From RUG100 sp034927505 (GTDB lineage Bacteria > Bacillota > Clostridia > Peptostreptococcales > Anaerovoracaceae): a DNA stretch of 64,000 nt. Numbering within the stretch: the stretch's first letter is position 1; the number at the start of each line of letters is the position of its first letter. The notes under the pieces are model-generated. The model had not been told where the DNA came from. It was given only the letters and a program-made list of their open reading frames with translations, and did not search any database. This document shows positions 51,089-59,352 of the stretch, piece after piece. The stretch is taken from positions 195,818 to 259,817 of the forward strand of contig JAYFPY010000014.1 of NCBI GenBank assembly GCA_034927505.1, given 5' to 3'. The position numbers and the translations under genes are program-made.

Positions 51089-51115
51089 ATTATACCATAT
51101 GATATGTGATATAAT
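51089..51115. promoter_or_regulatory. Back-to-back promoters of the YkgJ-type and activase-like genes
   Basis: Minus strand: extended -10 TGGTATAAT with hexamer at 51089-51094. Plus strand: extended -10 TGATATAAT with hexamer at 51110-51115. The hexamers are only 15 nt apart and point outwards, so the two polymerases would compete. Confidence 0.55.
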
Positions 51116-51146
51116 AACCACGTATAATCGACAGGGAGCGTATAAC

Positions 51147-54100
51147 ATGAAATTAGGAATAGATGTTGGATCTACTACTGTAAAATTAGTGGTCCTGGAT
51201 GATGAAAACAAAATAGTATACAGCAGATATGAAAGACACATGTCGAACGTTTTTGACAAGGTGGAAGAACTGCTGAAAGAGCTTCACAATGAGATAGGCG
51301 ATGCGGATATCCGGGTAACTATTACCGGGTCCGGCGGCCTGTCTCTTTCAAAACTGCTGGGAGTGTATTTTGAGCAGGAAGTGGTCAGCTGCAGCAAGGC
51401 TGTAGAGACTCTGATACCCGAAACCGACGTTGCCATAGAACTGGGCGGCGAGGATGCCAAGATAACTTTTTACGGACAGACCATAGAGCAGAGGATGAAC
51501 GGTACATGCGCAGGCGGTACCGGAGCTTTTATCGATCAGATGGCCGTTCTTCTGAATACGGATGCGGCCGGTCTCAACGAAGCTGCAAAGAAAGAAAAAC
51601 TGATATATCCCATCGCTGCCAGATGCGGCGTATTTGCCAAGACTGACATACAGCCGCTGATAAACGACGGCGCTGCTGTGCCGGATCTTGCGGCTTCCAT
51701 ATTCCAGGCGGTGGTGAACCAGACCATCAGCGGTCTGGCATGCGGTCATACGATCAAAGGAAACGTGGCATTCCTGGGAGGACCTCTTTCCTTTCTGTCG
51801 GAATTGAGAAAACGGTTCATCGATACTTTGGAACTGAAGGACAGTCAGGTAATATTCCCCGAGGATTCGAAGTACTTCGTGGCCATAGGCGCAGCTATGC
51901 TGGCTGAAAAACAGCCGGTCATGAAAGTGGGAGACATAGTGAAGAAGATAGATGCTATGGATCCGAATATGCTCAATGAAACTAAACATATCGAGCCTCT
52001 GTTCAGGAACAGGGCCGATTATGATGAGTTCAAAGCCCGTCATGACAGAGACAAGATAAAGCGAAAAGAACTGAAAAAGGCTGTCGGAAAACTATTCCTG
52101 GGAATAGACGCCGGATCTACTACGACGAAGGCGGCGCTGATAGATGATGAGAAAAACCTTCTCTTTGAATTCTATCGAGGCAATGAAGGAAACCCTATCG
52201 AGGCCGTGATGGAAATGTTGAGAAAGCTGTATGACCAGCTTCCACAGGATGCTTTCATAGCCAACACTACTGTGACAGGCTACGGAGAAGGGCTGATCAA
52301 GGCGGCTTTCAAGGCCGACATGGGAGAGATAGAGACCATGGCCCATTACAAGGGAGCAGAGGAATTCCTGCCGGGAGTGGAATTTATTCTGGACATCGGC
52401 GGTCAGGACATGAAGTGCATGAAAATAAGGGATGGTGCCATATACAACATCATGCTCAATGAAGCGTGTTCATCAGGCTGCGGTTCATTCATCGAGACAT
52501 ATGCAAAATCTGTGAATATGGATACAGTTTCCTTTGCGAAGGAGGCGCTCTTTGCAAAGGCTCCGGTGGATCTGGGGACCAGATGTACAGTTTTCATGAA
52601 TTCGAAGGTGAAACAGGCCCAGAAGGAAGGCGCCACCATCGGCGACATCAGTGCGGGACTGTCATATTCGGTTATCAAGAACGCGCTGTACAAAGTCATC
52701 AAACTGAGGAACGCCGACGAGGCCGGAGAAAAGATAGTGGTCCAGGGAGGCACATTCCTCAATGAGGCAGTACTGCGCAGCATTGAAAGGATAATCGGCA
52801 AGGATGTTGTCAGGCCGGACATCGCCGGCATCATGGGAGCATACGGCGCGGCGATAATAGCAAGAGAAAATTATGTAGAGGGAACGGAGTCGTCGTTGAT
52901 CGGAGTCAGCGAAATGGATGATTTTTCCGTTGTCAATACCCATGCAAGATGTCAGAAGTGCGAGAACAAATGCCTTCTGACCATAAATAAATTCAACGAC
53001 GGAACGAAATTCATCACAGGGAACCGATGTGAAAAGGGTGCGGGAAAGGAAAGCTCCGGGAACGGGCTGCCGGATCTTTACGAATACAAGTACAACAGAC
53101 TCTTCTCGTACAGACCGCTCACTCTGGAGGAGAGCAAACGGGGAGTGGTAGGTATACCGCGGGTCCTGAACATGTATGAAAACTATCCTTTCTGGTTCAC
53201 TTTCTTTACTAAACTGGGATTCAGCGTAAAGCTGTCGCCGGTATCCAGCAAAGAGATATACGAGAAGGGGATGGAGACCATATCATCGGATACGGCCTGT
53301 TACCCTGCAAAACTGGTACACGGCCATATCAAATGGCTGGTTCAGCATGATGTGAGCTGGATATTCTACCCCAGCATCAACTACGAGCGGGAGGAAGACA
53401 CGACTTCTCCGAACCACTACAACTGTCCGATAGTTGCCACCTATCCGGAGGTCATCGGCAACAATATGGATGACATATTCGATGAGTACAATGTGAAATT
53501 CACTCATCCGTTCCTGCCTTACGACGACGATCAGAAAATGACCAGGGAACTGGCCCGGCTGCTGGGGCCCAACGGAGTGTCAAGATCCGAGGTAGAGGAT
53601 GCTGTAAAGGCAGCCAGAAAAGAAGACAAGAGATTCCATGACGATATCAAAAAGCAGGGCGAATACGCTTTGAAATACGCCCGTCAGCACGGCAAGAAGG
53701 CTGTGGTCCTGGCGGGAAGACCGTATCATGTGGATCCGGAAATAAATCACGGCATGAACAAACTGATCAGTTCCTTCGACATGGTGGTACTGTCGGAGGA
53801 TTCAGTGGCTCATATGGCGGAACTGCCAAGGCCGATCAGAGTGCTGGATCAGTGGGTATATCATTCAAGGATGTACAAAGCTGCCAATTTCACCGGCAGC
53901 ACCGACGATGTGGAACTGATACAGCTGAATTCATTCGGGTGCGGCCTGGACGCTGTCACCACGGATCAGATAGAAGAGATAGCAAGAAACCACAACAAGC
54001 TTTATACCGTTCTGAAAATCGACGAGGGCAGCAATCTGGGCGCCGCTAAGATACGTATCAGATCCCTGAAGGCCGCAATGGAAGAAAGGGAAAAGAACGG

Positions 54101-55373
54101 CATCAAACATGTTGATGACAAAGACCCGTATGAAAGGGTAAATTTTACAAAGGAAATGAAAAAAGACTACACCATACTGGTACCGCAGATGTCTCCTATG
54201 CATTTTCAGTTCCTGGAAACAGCTCTTGCAAAAGAAGGATACAAGGCAAAACTGCTGCCTCCGGTGGATACCCACGCGGTGGACGAAGGATTGAAATACA
54301 TAAACAACGACGCCTGCTATCCCACTATCGTTTCCCTGGGGCAGATAATATCGTTCCTGAAGAGCGGACAGCTGGATCTTGACAGAACTGCCATATTCAT
54401 GTCACAGACCGGCGGAGGATGCAGAGCCAGCAATTATGTAGCGCTGCTGAGAAAGGCCCTCAGGGACCTGGAGATGGAACAAATACCGGTAGTATCGGTA
54501 AATATGGCGGGACTGGAGTCGAATCCGGGATTCAAGATCACTGTGGGACTGGCAAAGAGGATCTTGATGGGATTCGTCTACGGGGATGTTTTCATGAAGG
54601 TGGTCTACGGGACCAGACCGTACGAAAAAGAACCGGGATCGGCCAACGCCCTCTTTGAAAAGTACTCAAGGCTGGCCAGGATGAATATCAACGGCGGCAG
54701 TATGGTCAGGTTCCGCCGCATACTGAAACAGATAGTCAGAGCTTTTGACGAACTCCCTCTCAAGGAAGGCCTGAAAAAGCCCAAGGTCGGAGTGGTAGGA
54801 GAGATACTGGTAAAATATCATCCCACTGCAAACAACGACATCGTTGGAGTCATCGAAAAGGAAGGCGGAGAAGCCGTAGTGCTGGATCTGATAGATTTCT
54901 TCCTCTACGGTATGCACAGCAAAAAATTCAACTACGAGCATTTGTCCGGTACATACAAACAGATGCAGCTGAACAAGGCTGCCATAGGCTTTATGGAGTG
55001 GCTGAGAAAGCCTGCGAGAAAAGCTCTGGAAGAAAGCAAACGGTTCAAACCGCCTGCTTTCATAGCCCAGACTGCAGACAAGGCCAGGGAGATAATATCC
55101 GAAGGCAACCAGTGCGGAGAAGGCTGGCTGCTCACCGGAGAGATGGTGGAGCTGATCGACAGCGGAGTCGAAAATATAGTATGCCTGCAGCCTTTTGCAT
55201 GTCTGCCCAACCATGTCACGGGAAAGGGCATGATGAAGGCTCTGCGAAAAAGGAATCCGAGAGCAAACATAGCCGCAATCGACTACGATCCGGGAGCCAG
55301 TGATGTAAATCAGCTGAACAGGATCAAGCTGATGATGGCCACCGCTTACAAGAATCTGGACAAAGAGAATTGA
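51147..55373 (+). CDS. Giant 2-hydroxyacyl-CoA dehydratase activase-related protein (two BcrAD/BadFG ATPase domains plus DUF2229)
   Basis: Protein of about 1408 aa. Two actin-like ATPase domains of the activator (HgdC) type are in series: LGIDVGSTTVKLVVLDDENK at residues 2-21 and LGIDAGSTTTKAALIDDE near 315. The clusters that bind [4Fe-4S] in activators appear as NGTCAGGTGAFIDQM and EACSSGCGSFIETYAKSV. A CxxC pair follows (ARCQKCENKCLL), then a DUF2229 region and HgdB/C-like domain (GMETISSDTACYPAKLVHGH; ACYPTIVSLGQI). It couples ATP hydrolysis to low-potential electron delivery in related dehydratases. Its own partner is not in this window. AGGGAG precedes ATG 51147. Confidence 0.88.
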   Translation: MKLGIDVGSTTVKLVVLDDENKIVYSRYERHMSNVFDKVEELLKELHNEIGDADIRVTITGSGGLSLSKLLGVYFEQEVVSCSKAVETLIPETDVAIELGGEDAKITFYGQTIEQRMNGTCAGGTGAFIDQMAVLLNTDAAGLNEAAKKEKLIYPIAARCGVFAKTDIQPLINDGAAVPDLAASIFQAVVNQTISGLACGHTIKGNVAFLGGPLSFLSELRKRFIDTLELKDSQVIFPEDSKYFVAIGAAMLAEKQPVMKVGDIVKKIDAMDPNMLNETKHIEPLFRNRADYDEFKARHDRDKIKRKELKKAVGKLFLGIDAGSTTTKAALIDDEKNLLFEFYRGNEGNPIEAVMEMLRKLYDQLPQDAFIANTTVTGYGEGLIKAAFKADMGEIETMAHYKGAEEFLPGVEFILDIGGQDMKCMKIRDGAIYNIMLNEACSSGCGSFIETYAKSVNMDTVSFAKEALFAKAPVDLGTRCTVFMNSKVKQAQKEGATIGDISAGLSYSVIKNALYKVIKLRNADEAGEKIVVQGGTFLNEAVLRSIERIIGKDVVRPDIAGIMGAYGAAIIARENYVEGTESSLIGVSEMDDFSVVNTHARCQKCENKCLLTINKFNDGTKFITGNRCEKGAGKESSGNGLPDLYEYKYNRLFSYRPLTLEESKRGVVGIPRVLNMYENYPFWFTFFTKLGFSVKLSPVSSKEIYEKGMETISSDTACYPAKLVHGHIKWLVQHDVSWIFYPSINYEREEDTTSPNHYNCPIVATYPEVIGNNMDDIFDEYNVKFTHPFLPYDDDQKMTRELARLLGPNGVSRSEVEDAVKAARKEDKRFHDDIKKQGEYALKYARQHGKKAVVLAGRPYHVDPEINHGMNKLISSFDMVVLSEDSVAHMAELPRPIRVLDQWVYHSRMYKAANFTGSTDDVELIQLNSFGCGLDAVTTDQIEEIARNHNKLYTVLKIDEGSNLGAAKIRIRSLKAAMEEREKNGIKHVDDKDPYERVNFTKEMKKDYTILVPQMSPMHFQFLETALAKEGYKAKLLPPVDTHAVDEGLKYINNDACYPTIVSLGQIISFLKSGQLDLDRTAIFMSQTGGGCRASNYVALLRKALRDLEMEQIPVVSVNMAGLESNPGFKITVGLAKRILMGFVYGDVFMKVVYGTRPYEKEPGSANALFEKYSRLARMNINGGSMVRFRRILKQIVRAFDELPLKEGLKKPKVGVVGEILVKYHPTANNDIVGVIEKEGGEAVVLDLIDFFLYGMHSKKFNYEHLSGTYKQMQLNKAAIGFMEWLRKPARKALEESKRFKPPAFIAQTADKAREIISEGNQCGEGWLLTGEMVELIDSGVENIVCLQPFACLPNHVTGKGMMKALRKRNPRANIAAIDYDPGASDVNQLNRIKLMMATAYKNLDKEN

Positions 55374-55392
55374 AATTACAGTCAATATGATA

Positions 55393-55429
55393 TATAATGT
55401 TTACCGTTGCCCCATGAGGCAGCGGTAAA
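55393..55429 (+). promoter_or_regulatory. Promoter and 5' stem-loop ahead of yebC
   Basis: TATAAT at 55393-55398 is followed by a 12-bp stem: TTTACCGTTGCC (55400-55411) with GGCAGCGGTAAA (55418-55429), one G-T pair, loop CCATGA, then TTT. It may be the terminator of the preceding gene, or a structured 5' end of the yebC mRNA if the TATAAT is active. Confidence 0.55.
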
Positions 55430-55450
55430 TTTGCAGAAGGAGGTGTCTCA

Positions 55451-56173
55451 ATGGGCAGACACGGTACAATAGCAGGCAGAAAAGATGCGCAGGACAAGAG
55501 AAGAGCGGCATTATTCACTAAATATGCAAGGGCGATCACAGTAGCCGCAAAGGATGGCGGAGATCCTGAATACAACGTATCATTGAAGCATGCAATAGAA
55601 AAAGCCAAGGGCATCAATATGCCCAACGACAACATCAACAGAGCAGTCAAAAAAGGAACTGGAGAACTGGCCGGCGAATCTTATGAAGAACTCAATTTTG
55701 AAGGATACGGTCCCAGCGGCGTAGCTGTAATGGTCGAAGCGCTGACGGACAACAAAAACAGAACAGCTTCTTCGGTGCGCAGCGCCTTTGATAAATACGG
55801 CGGCAATCTGGGGACTCCCGGATGCGTTTCATACATGTTTTCCAAGAAGGGCGTCATACTGATCGAAAAGACCGATGAGATCGACGAGGATGCGCTGATG
55901 GAAGCGGCTCTTGAGGCCGGTATGGAAGACATGCAGACATATGACGATTCCTTTGAGATCATGACGGAGCCGGACGACTTTACAGCCGTAAAAGATGCTC
56001 TGGCAGGTGCAGGATACAGCTTTGTAGAAGCCGATATAGAAAATGTACCGGCGACCGAATCCACGCCGAAGGATGAAGATATGACCAACCTGAAAAAAAT
56101 GATCGAAGTCCTGGAGGACAATGATGATGTGCAGAAGGTATATCACAACTGTGCAGTGGACATAGAAGACTGA
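55451..56173 (+). CDS. yebC: YebC/PmpR family regulatory or ribosome-rescue protein
   Basis: Protein of 240 aa, standard for the family, beginning MGRHGTIAGRKDAQDKRRAA and with NINRAVKKGTGELAGESYEE, then the tail DDVQKVYHNCAVDIED. YebC proteins were long annotated as DNA-binding regulators; recent work links relatives to relief of ribosome stalling at proline runs. Start ATG 55451 has AAGGAGGT. It is the last normal-GC gene before the mobile-element region. Confidence 0.93.
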   Translation: MGRHGTIAGRKDAQDKRRAALFTKYARAITVAAKDGGDPEYNVSLKHAIEKAKGINMPNDNINRAVKKGTGELAGESYEELNFEGYGPSGVAVMVEALTDNKNRTASSVRSAFDKYGGNLGTPGCVSYMFSKKGVILIEKTDEIDEDALMEAALEAGMEDMQTYDDSFEIMTEPDDFTAVKDALAGAGYSFVEADIENVPATESTPKDEDMTNLKKMIEVLEDNDDVQKVYHNCAVDIED

Positions 56174-56253
56174 AAAAAACAGAATAAAAGGGCTCTATGT
56201 CAAATGTTGGGGTGGGGCCCATATACCAGAATAAAATTACATAGTATTTTTTT

Positions 56254-56285
56254 CGAGAGAGTATTTCAAATGCTCTCTCGTTTTT
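56254..56285. terminator. Bidirectional terminator within the ISL3 remnant
   Basis: CGAGAGAG (56254-56261) pairs perfectly with CTCTCTCG (56273-56280). A T-run precedes and follows it (TTTTTT before, TTTTT after), so it can work on both strands; on the minus strand it would follow the transposase. Confidence 0.8.
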
Positions 56286-56293
56286 ATCTATCA

Positions 56294-56550
56294 TTATGCC
56301 ATCATGTGCAGGATCCTGTTGCGGAATCTTGTGAAATTCCGTACCCTAAACGATACTCGCTTGAGAACTTTGATTTTGTTGTTAACACCTTCGGTATATC
56401 CATTGGTTATGTCATGGTCGAACGATTCTGTTATCTCGTCTGCCCATTTGATGAAGGTATTGCAGCATGTTTGGTATTCTTTGATGTCGCTGTTTTGAGC
56501 AAGCACTATCCATTTTTACAGTTCCTTTTTTGCCTCACCTTTGCTGCTGC
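56294..56550 (-). pseudogene. C-terminal fragment of ISL3 family transposase
   Basis: Minus-strand frame giving KWIVLAQNSDIKEYQ and then ITNGYTEGVNNKIKVLKR and FTRFRNRILHMMA, the C-terminal DDE_Tnp_ISL3 signature including the conserved Glu region NGxTEGVNNKIK. Upstream of KWIVL there is an in-frame TAA after KGEAKKEL. The N-terminal two thirds of the transposase are missing. Confidence 0.8.
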
Positions 56551-57171
56551 TGTTTTCTGATAATAATAACTACTTTTAGAAAGCATCAATTTTTCGAATA
56601 ACATCGGCAGTGAATATCTATCTTTCAAGGCGTCAATCATCATTGCCTTTTCCCTGTTCTTCAGGGTTGTCCAATCGGCGCCTGGGTCTTTTTTTAATAC
56701 ATTTATCGTTTCTTTAAGAATATCGACTTCAAGCTGCAGATCCAACATCTGCTTGCGGAGTTTTTCGATATCCTCTGTTTCACTGCCCGTCACATTTTCG
56801 GGCAAATCATTGATCTTTATATTCTTTTTATTGACCAAAGATGCAGCACCTCCTTGAAGATATTTCTTTCGCTAGGCATATATGCTGGCTCTGGTGTATC
56901 CTATTTCCTCTGATACTGATTTTACACTTTCCCCAAGTTCAAAGCAACGATGAAGTGCATCTTGTTTTACTTTTGCAGAAGGATTTCTGGGATGCTTTTC
57001 CGTGTTGATGAGTTCAAGCTGCTTTCTTGGGAGGGTGGGATCATTTTCTGCTCTTATCCAAGCATGAAGATGTTCTCTGCAAGGATACCCCAGTATGCGT
57101 GTAGTTTTTGTTACAGAGCCGCATCGATGGTATAGATTCAAGGCAGTCTCCCGCTGTTTTTTCGAATACAT
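56551..57171 (-). pseudogene. IS3 family orfA and start of orfB, with in-frame TAG
   Basis: orfA begins at 57171 with helix-turn-helix features (NLYHRCGSVTKTTRILGYP; ELGESVKSVSEEIGYTRASIYA) and stops at TAG (56872-56874). The same frame continues RKKYLQGGAASLVNKKN, so TAG replaces the Trp expected in ASIYxWRKKYL. It then runs through a leucine-rich coiled coil (EKLRKQMLDLQLEVDILKE) into the beginning of orfB (ALKDRYSLPMLFEKLMLSKS) before ending at the ISL3 junction. The DDE catalytic domain is absent. Confidence 0.78.
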
Positions 57172-57332
57172 TTGATAGCTCCTTTCGGGGTCCTAATAGA
57201 GTTCAGATTTTTGTCCGCACCCCCGTTATACATGTCAAAAAAAATGGCGTTTTATGACAGTTTACAGTCATGCATAAATATATGTGTTATAAATAAACTG
57301 TTTCATATTGTATTATAAATGAAGGAGTTGAC

Positions 57333-59081
57333 ATGAGACCCCTTATTCTTATTAGAAAGCTATCGAAATATACTTTTGGCTACAGAGCCAAACTATTGTG
57401 TGTTGTGGTGATGGAAGCCTTGGATTTGGTTTTAGAATTAATTCAACCATTGGTGTGGGGGTATATTATAACAGATATATGCCAATTGCATTTCGATAAC
57501 ATCAAGATGTATTTGATTGTAGTGTTAAGCATATCTAGTGTTCAGATAGTAATTAAATTTGGTAAAGAGTATTTAGCAAAAATCATTAATGAGGGAATTG
57601 AAAAGGATGTTAGGGTTGATGTGTATTCAAAAGTATTGAATCTTCCAATGATTGCATTTGATGAAATGGGTGAGGGTGATGTCTTGGACAGGTTAGAAGG
57701 AGATGTAATTACAATATCATCAATCTTTACGAGCCAATTGCTTCAGGTTGTTGTTAATATCGTTAAGGCTATTTTGATAGGTGTCGTTGTGTTCAGAATT
57801 AATTGGATACTGGCAATTATTATAGTGGCTTTTCTCCCATTGACATATTTTGTTATGAAATCATTCGGAAAAATGATAAATAAGCAGGATGAAGGGTTAA
57901 GAGAAAACACTGATAAATACTATTCATATGTTCAAAATACAATTAAGAGTATACGAGATATAAAAAGTTTGGGTTTAAAAATAAGAAACGCGAAAGCGTT
58001 TGATTGTTTAATAGAGATGAATAAGAACATGCAAGTGCGTTTAGGAAAAATAATGGCAGCAATGAACGGTGCGGTTGGCATACTCAGTTTTATTTCACAG
58101 ATTAGTATCTTGATTGCTGGTATAGTTTTGATTCAAGCCGGAATGCTTAAAGTTGAATTATTTATTGCCATTGTATCATATTCTGGAATGTTATCGGTAG
58201 CATTAATGACAATAGCACAAATTAATCCTGATTTGCAGGAGGCGGTTGTTTCGGGTAATCGCATATATCAAGTTCTTGATGAAATGGATTATGAACAAGA
58301 AAAATTTGGAAATGCAATGATAAGAAAGACTGATAATAGAATTGAATTTCGTAATGTTTCTTTTTCATATAAAGATGGCTTTGCTTTGAATAATATATCT
58401 TTTGTTTTAGACGGATATGGTAAATACGTTTTTTGTGGAGAAAGTGGGAGTGGAAAATCAACCATATTGAATCTTTTGTTAAAGTTATACAAACCGGATT
58501 TTGGGACAATAGAATTAAACGGGGAAAATATTGACAATCTCAGTGAAAAGGAATTGAGGAATTATATATCCATTGTATCACAAGAACCATTTTTATTTAA
58601 TATAGATATATATTCGAATTTAATATTAAATAATACGAGGATATCTCTTGAGGAAGTAAAAGAAGTCTGCACGAAGGTTAATATAAATGATTTTATAGAA
58701 TCTCTACCTAATGGATATAAAACGGTGCTTAATAATTCAGGAGAAGACTTTTCCGTTGGACAAAAACAGAGAATGGCAATAGCTAGATCAATTATAGCAA
58801 AAAGTAAAGTAATAGTTTTTGATGAATCAACAACTGGGCTTGATGGAGAATCAAAGGCTACTATTTTAGATGTCATTAATGAATTAAAGAAAGACCATAT
58901 TCTAATTGTGGTAGATCATAGAATGACTGGTATTAAAGATGCGGATTGTATAGTCGTAATAAAAGATGGGGAAGTACAAATGTGTGGTAAACATGAAAAA
59001 TTACTGTTGGATAGTAAGGAATATAGAAAAATGTTTAAGATTGAAACAAGTTTGCCAAAGAAGGATGTGGCTCTACGGTAA
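57333..59081 (+). CDS. ABC exporter (fused permease and ATPase) of the RiPP cluster
   Basis: Half-transporter of 582 aa. Six membrane helices lie in residues about 20-300 (type I exporter, ABC_membrane), followed by the nucleotide-binding domain: Walker A GESGSGKST, Q-loop SIVSQEPFL, signature FSVGQKQRMA, Walker B VIVFDEST and switch His in VVDHR. There is no N-terminal C39 peptidase domain, so leader removal must come from another protein, probably the cluster's subtilase. ATG 57333 is preceded by GAAGGAG. The stop codon abuts the precursor start (TAAATG), so exporter and precursor are translationally linked. Confidence 0.93.
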   Translation: MRPLILIRKLSKYTFGYRAKLLCVVVMEALDLVLELIQPLVWGYIITDICQLHFDNIKMYLIVVLSISSVQIVIKFGKEYLAKIINEGIEKDVRVDVYSKVLNLPMIAFDEMGEGDVLDRLEGDVITISSIFTSQLLQVVVNIVKAILIGVVVFRINWILAIIIVAFLPLTYFVMKSFGKMINKQDEGLRENTDKYYSYVQNTIKSIRDIKSLGLKIRNAKAFDCLIEMNKNMQVRLGKIMAAMNGAVGILSFISQISILIAGIVLIQAGMLKVELFIAIVSYSGMLSVALMTIAQINPDLQEAVVSGNRIYQVLDEMDYEQEKFGNAMIRKTDNRIEFRNVSFSYKDGFALNNISFVLDGYGKYVFCGESGSGKSTILNLLLKLYKPDFGTIELNGENIDNLSEKELRNYISIVSQEPFLFNIDIYSNLILNNTRISLEEVKEVCTKVNINDFIESLPNGYKTVLNNSGEDFSVGQKQRMAIARSIIAKSKVIVFDESTTGLDGESKATILDVINELKKDHILIVVDHRMTGIKDADCIVVIKDGEVQMCGKHEKLLLDSKEYRKMFKIETSLPKKDVALR

Positions 59082-59276
59082 ATGGAAAGGAAAATTCTTA
59101 TAAAAAAATTGAACAAAATTGTCTATGGGACAAATCATACAATAGAAGGCTTTGCCAAATACTGCAGTTGCCTTTGTGGAAATTGCCCGTGTGTAGGGCC
59201 GGATAAATGGCATATTCACGATCAGATTAGTACAAATACTAGCAAAAATTCTAAGAAAAATAAGAAAAGAAAGTAA
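59082..59276 (+). CDS. Cys-rich RiPP precursor peptide (CLI_3235-like)
   Basis: A 64-aa peptide. The leader, residues 1-27, is basic then polar (ILIKKLNKIVYGTNHTIEGF). The core holds five cysteines at 28, 30, 32, 35 and 37 (KYCSCLCGNCPCVGPDK), and the tail is rich in Ser, Asn, Thr and Lys (ISTNTSKNSKKNKKRK). The C-x-C-x-C-x2-C-x-C pattern and position next to a CcpM-type radical SAM enzyme fit the CLI_3235 class of bacteriocin-like precursors. The ATG follows the exporter stop codon directly, with no separate ribosome binding site. Cys-to-alpha- or other carbon thioether bonds are the expected modification, by analogy only. Confidence 0.75.
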   Translation: MERKILIKKLNKIVYGTNHTIEGFAKYCSCLCGNCPCVGPDKWHIHDQISTNTSKNSKKNKKRK

Positions 59277-59352
59277 GTAACAGAATAGAATGAGCATAGA
59301 GCCATATCCTACTTTTTCATTAAAAGATAACCATAGTATTGGAGGTATTATT

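Larger units (their letters stand above)
56190..57232. mobile_element. Chimeric, decayed insertion sequences: ISL3 end joined to IS3-family end
   Basis: A region of about 1 kb without an intact gene. Its left end begins GGGCTCTATGTCAAATG, like the terminal repeat of ISL3 elements, and is followed by a C-terminal transposase fragment of ISL3 type on the minus strand (to about 56550). The right part is an IS3-family orfA with the first part of orfB, also on the minus strand (about 56551-57171). The right IS3 end may lie at 57213-57238 (GTCCGCACCCCCGTTATACATG, in pieces). Neither element is complete and both reading frames contain in-frame stops. The junction lies where the IS3 frame ends SSYYYQK and the ISL3 frame begins KGEAKKEL. 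Confidence 0.75.

Noticed and set aside
56838..56874. Programmed minus-one frameshift between IS3 orfA and orfB
   Set aside because: The coding continues in the same frame on both sides of TAG, so this is a nonsense change, not a shift site.
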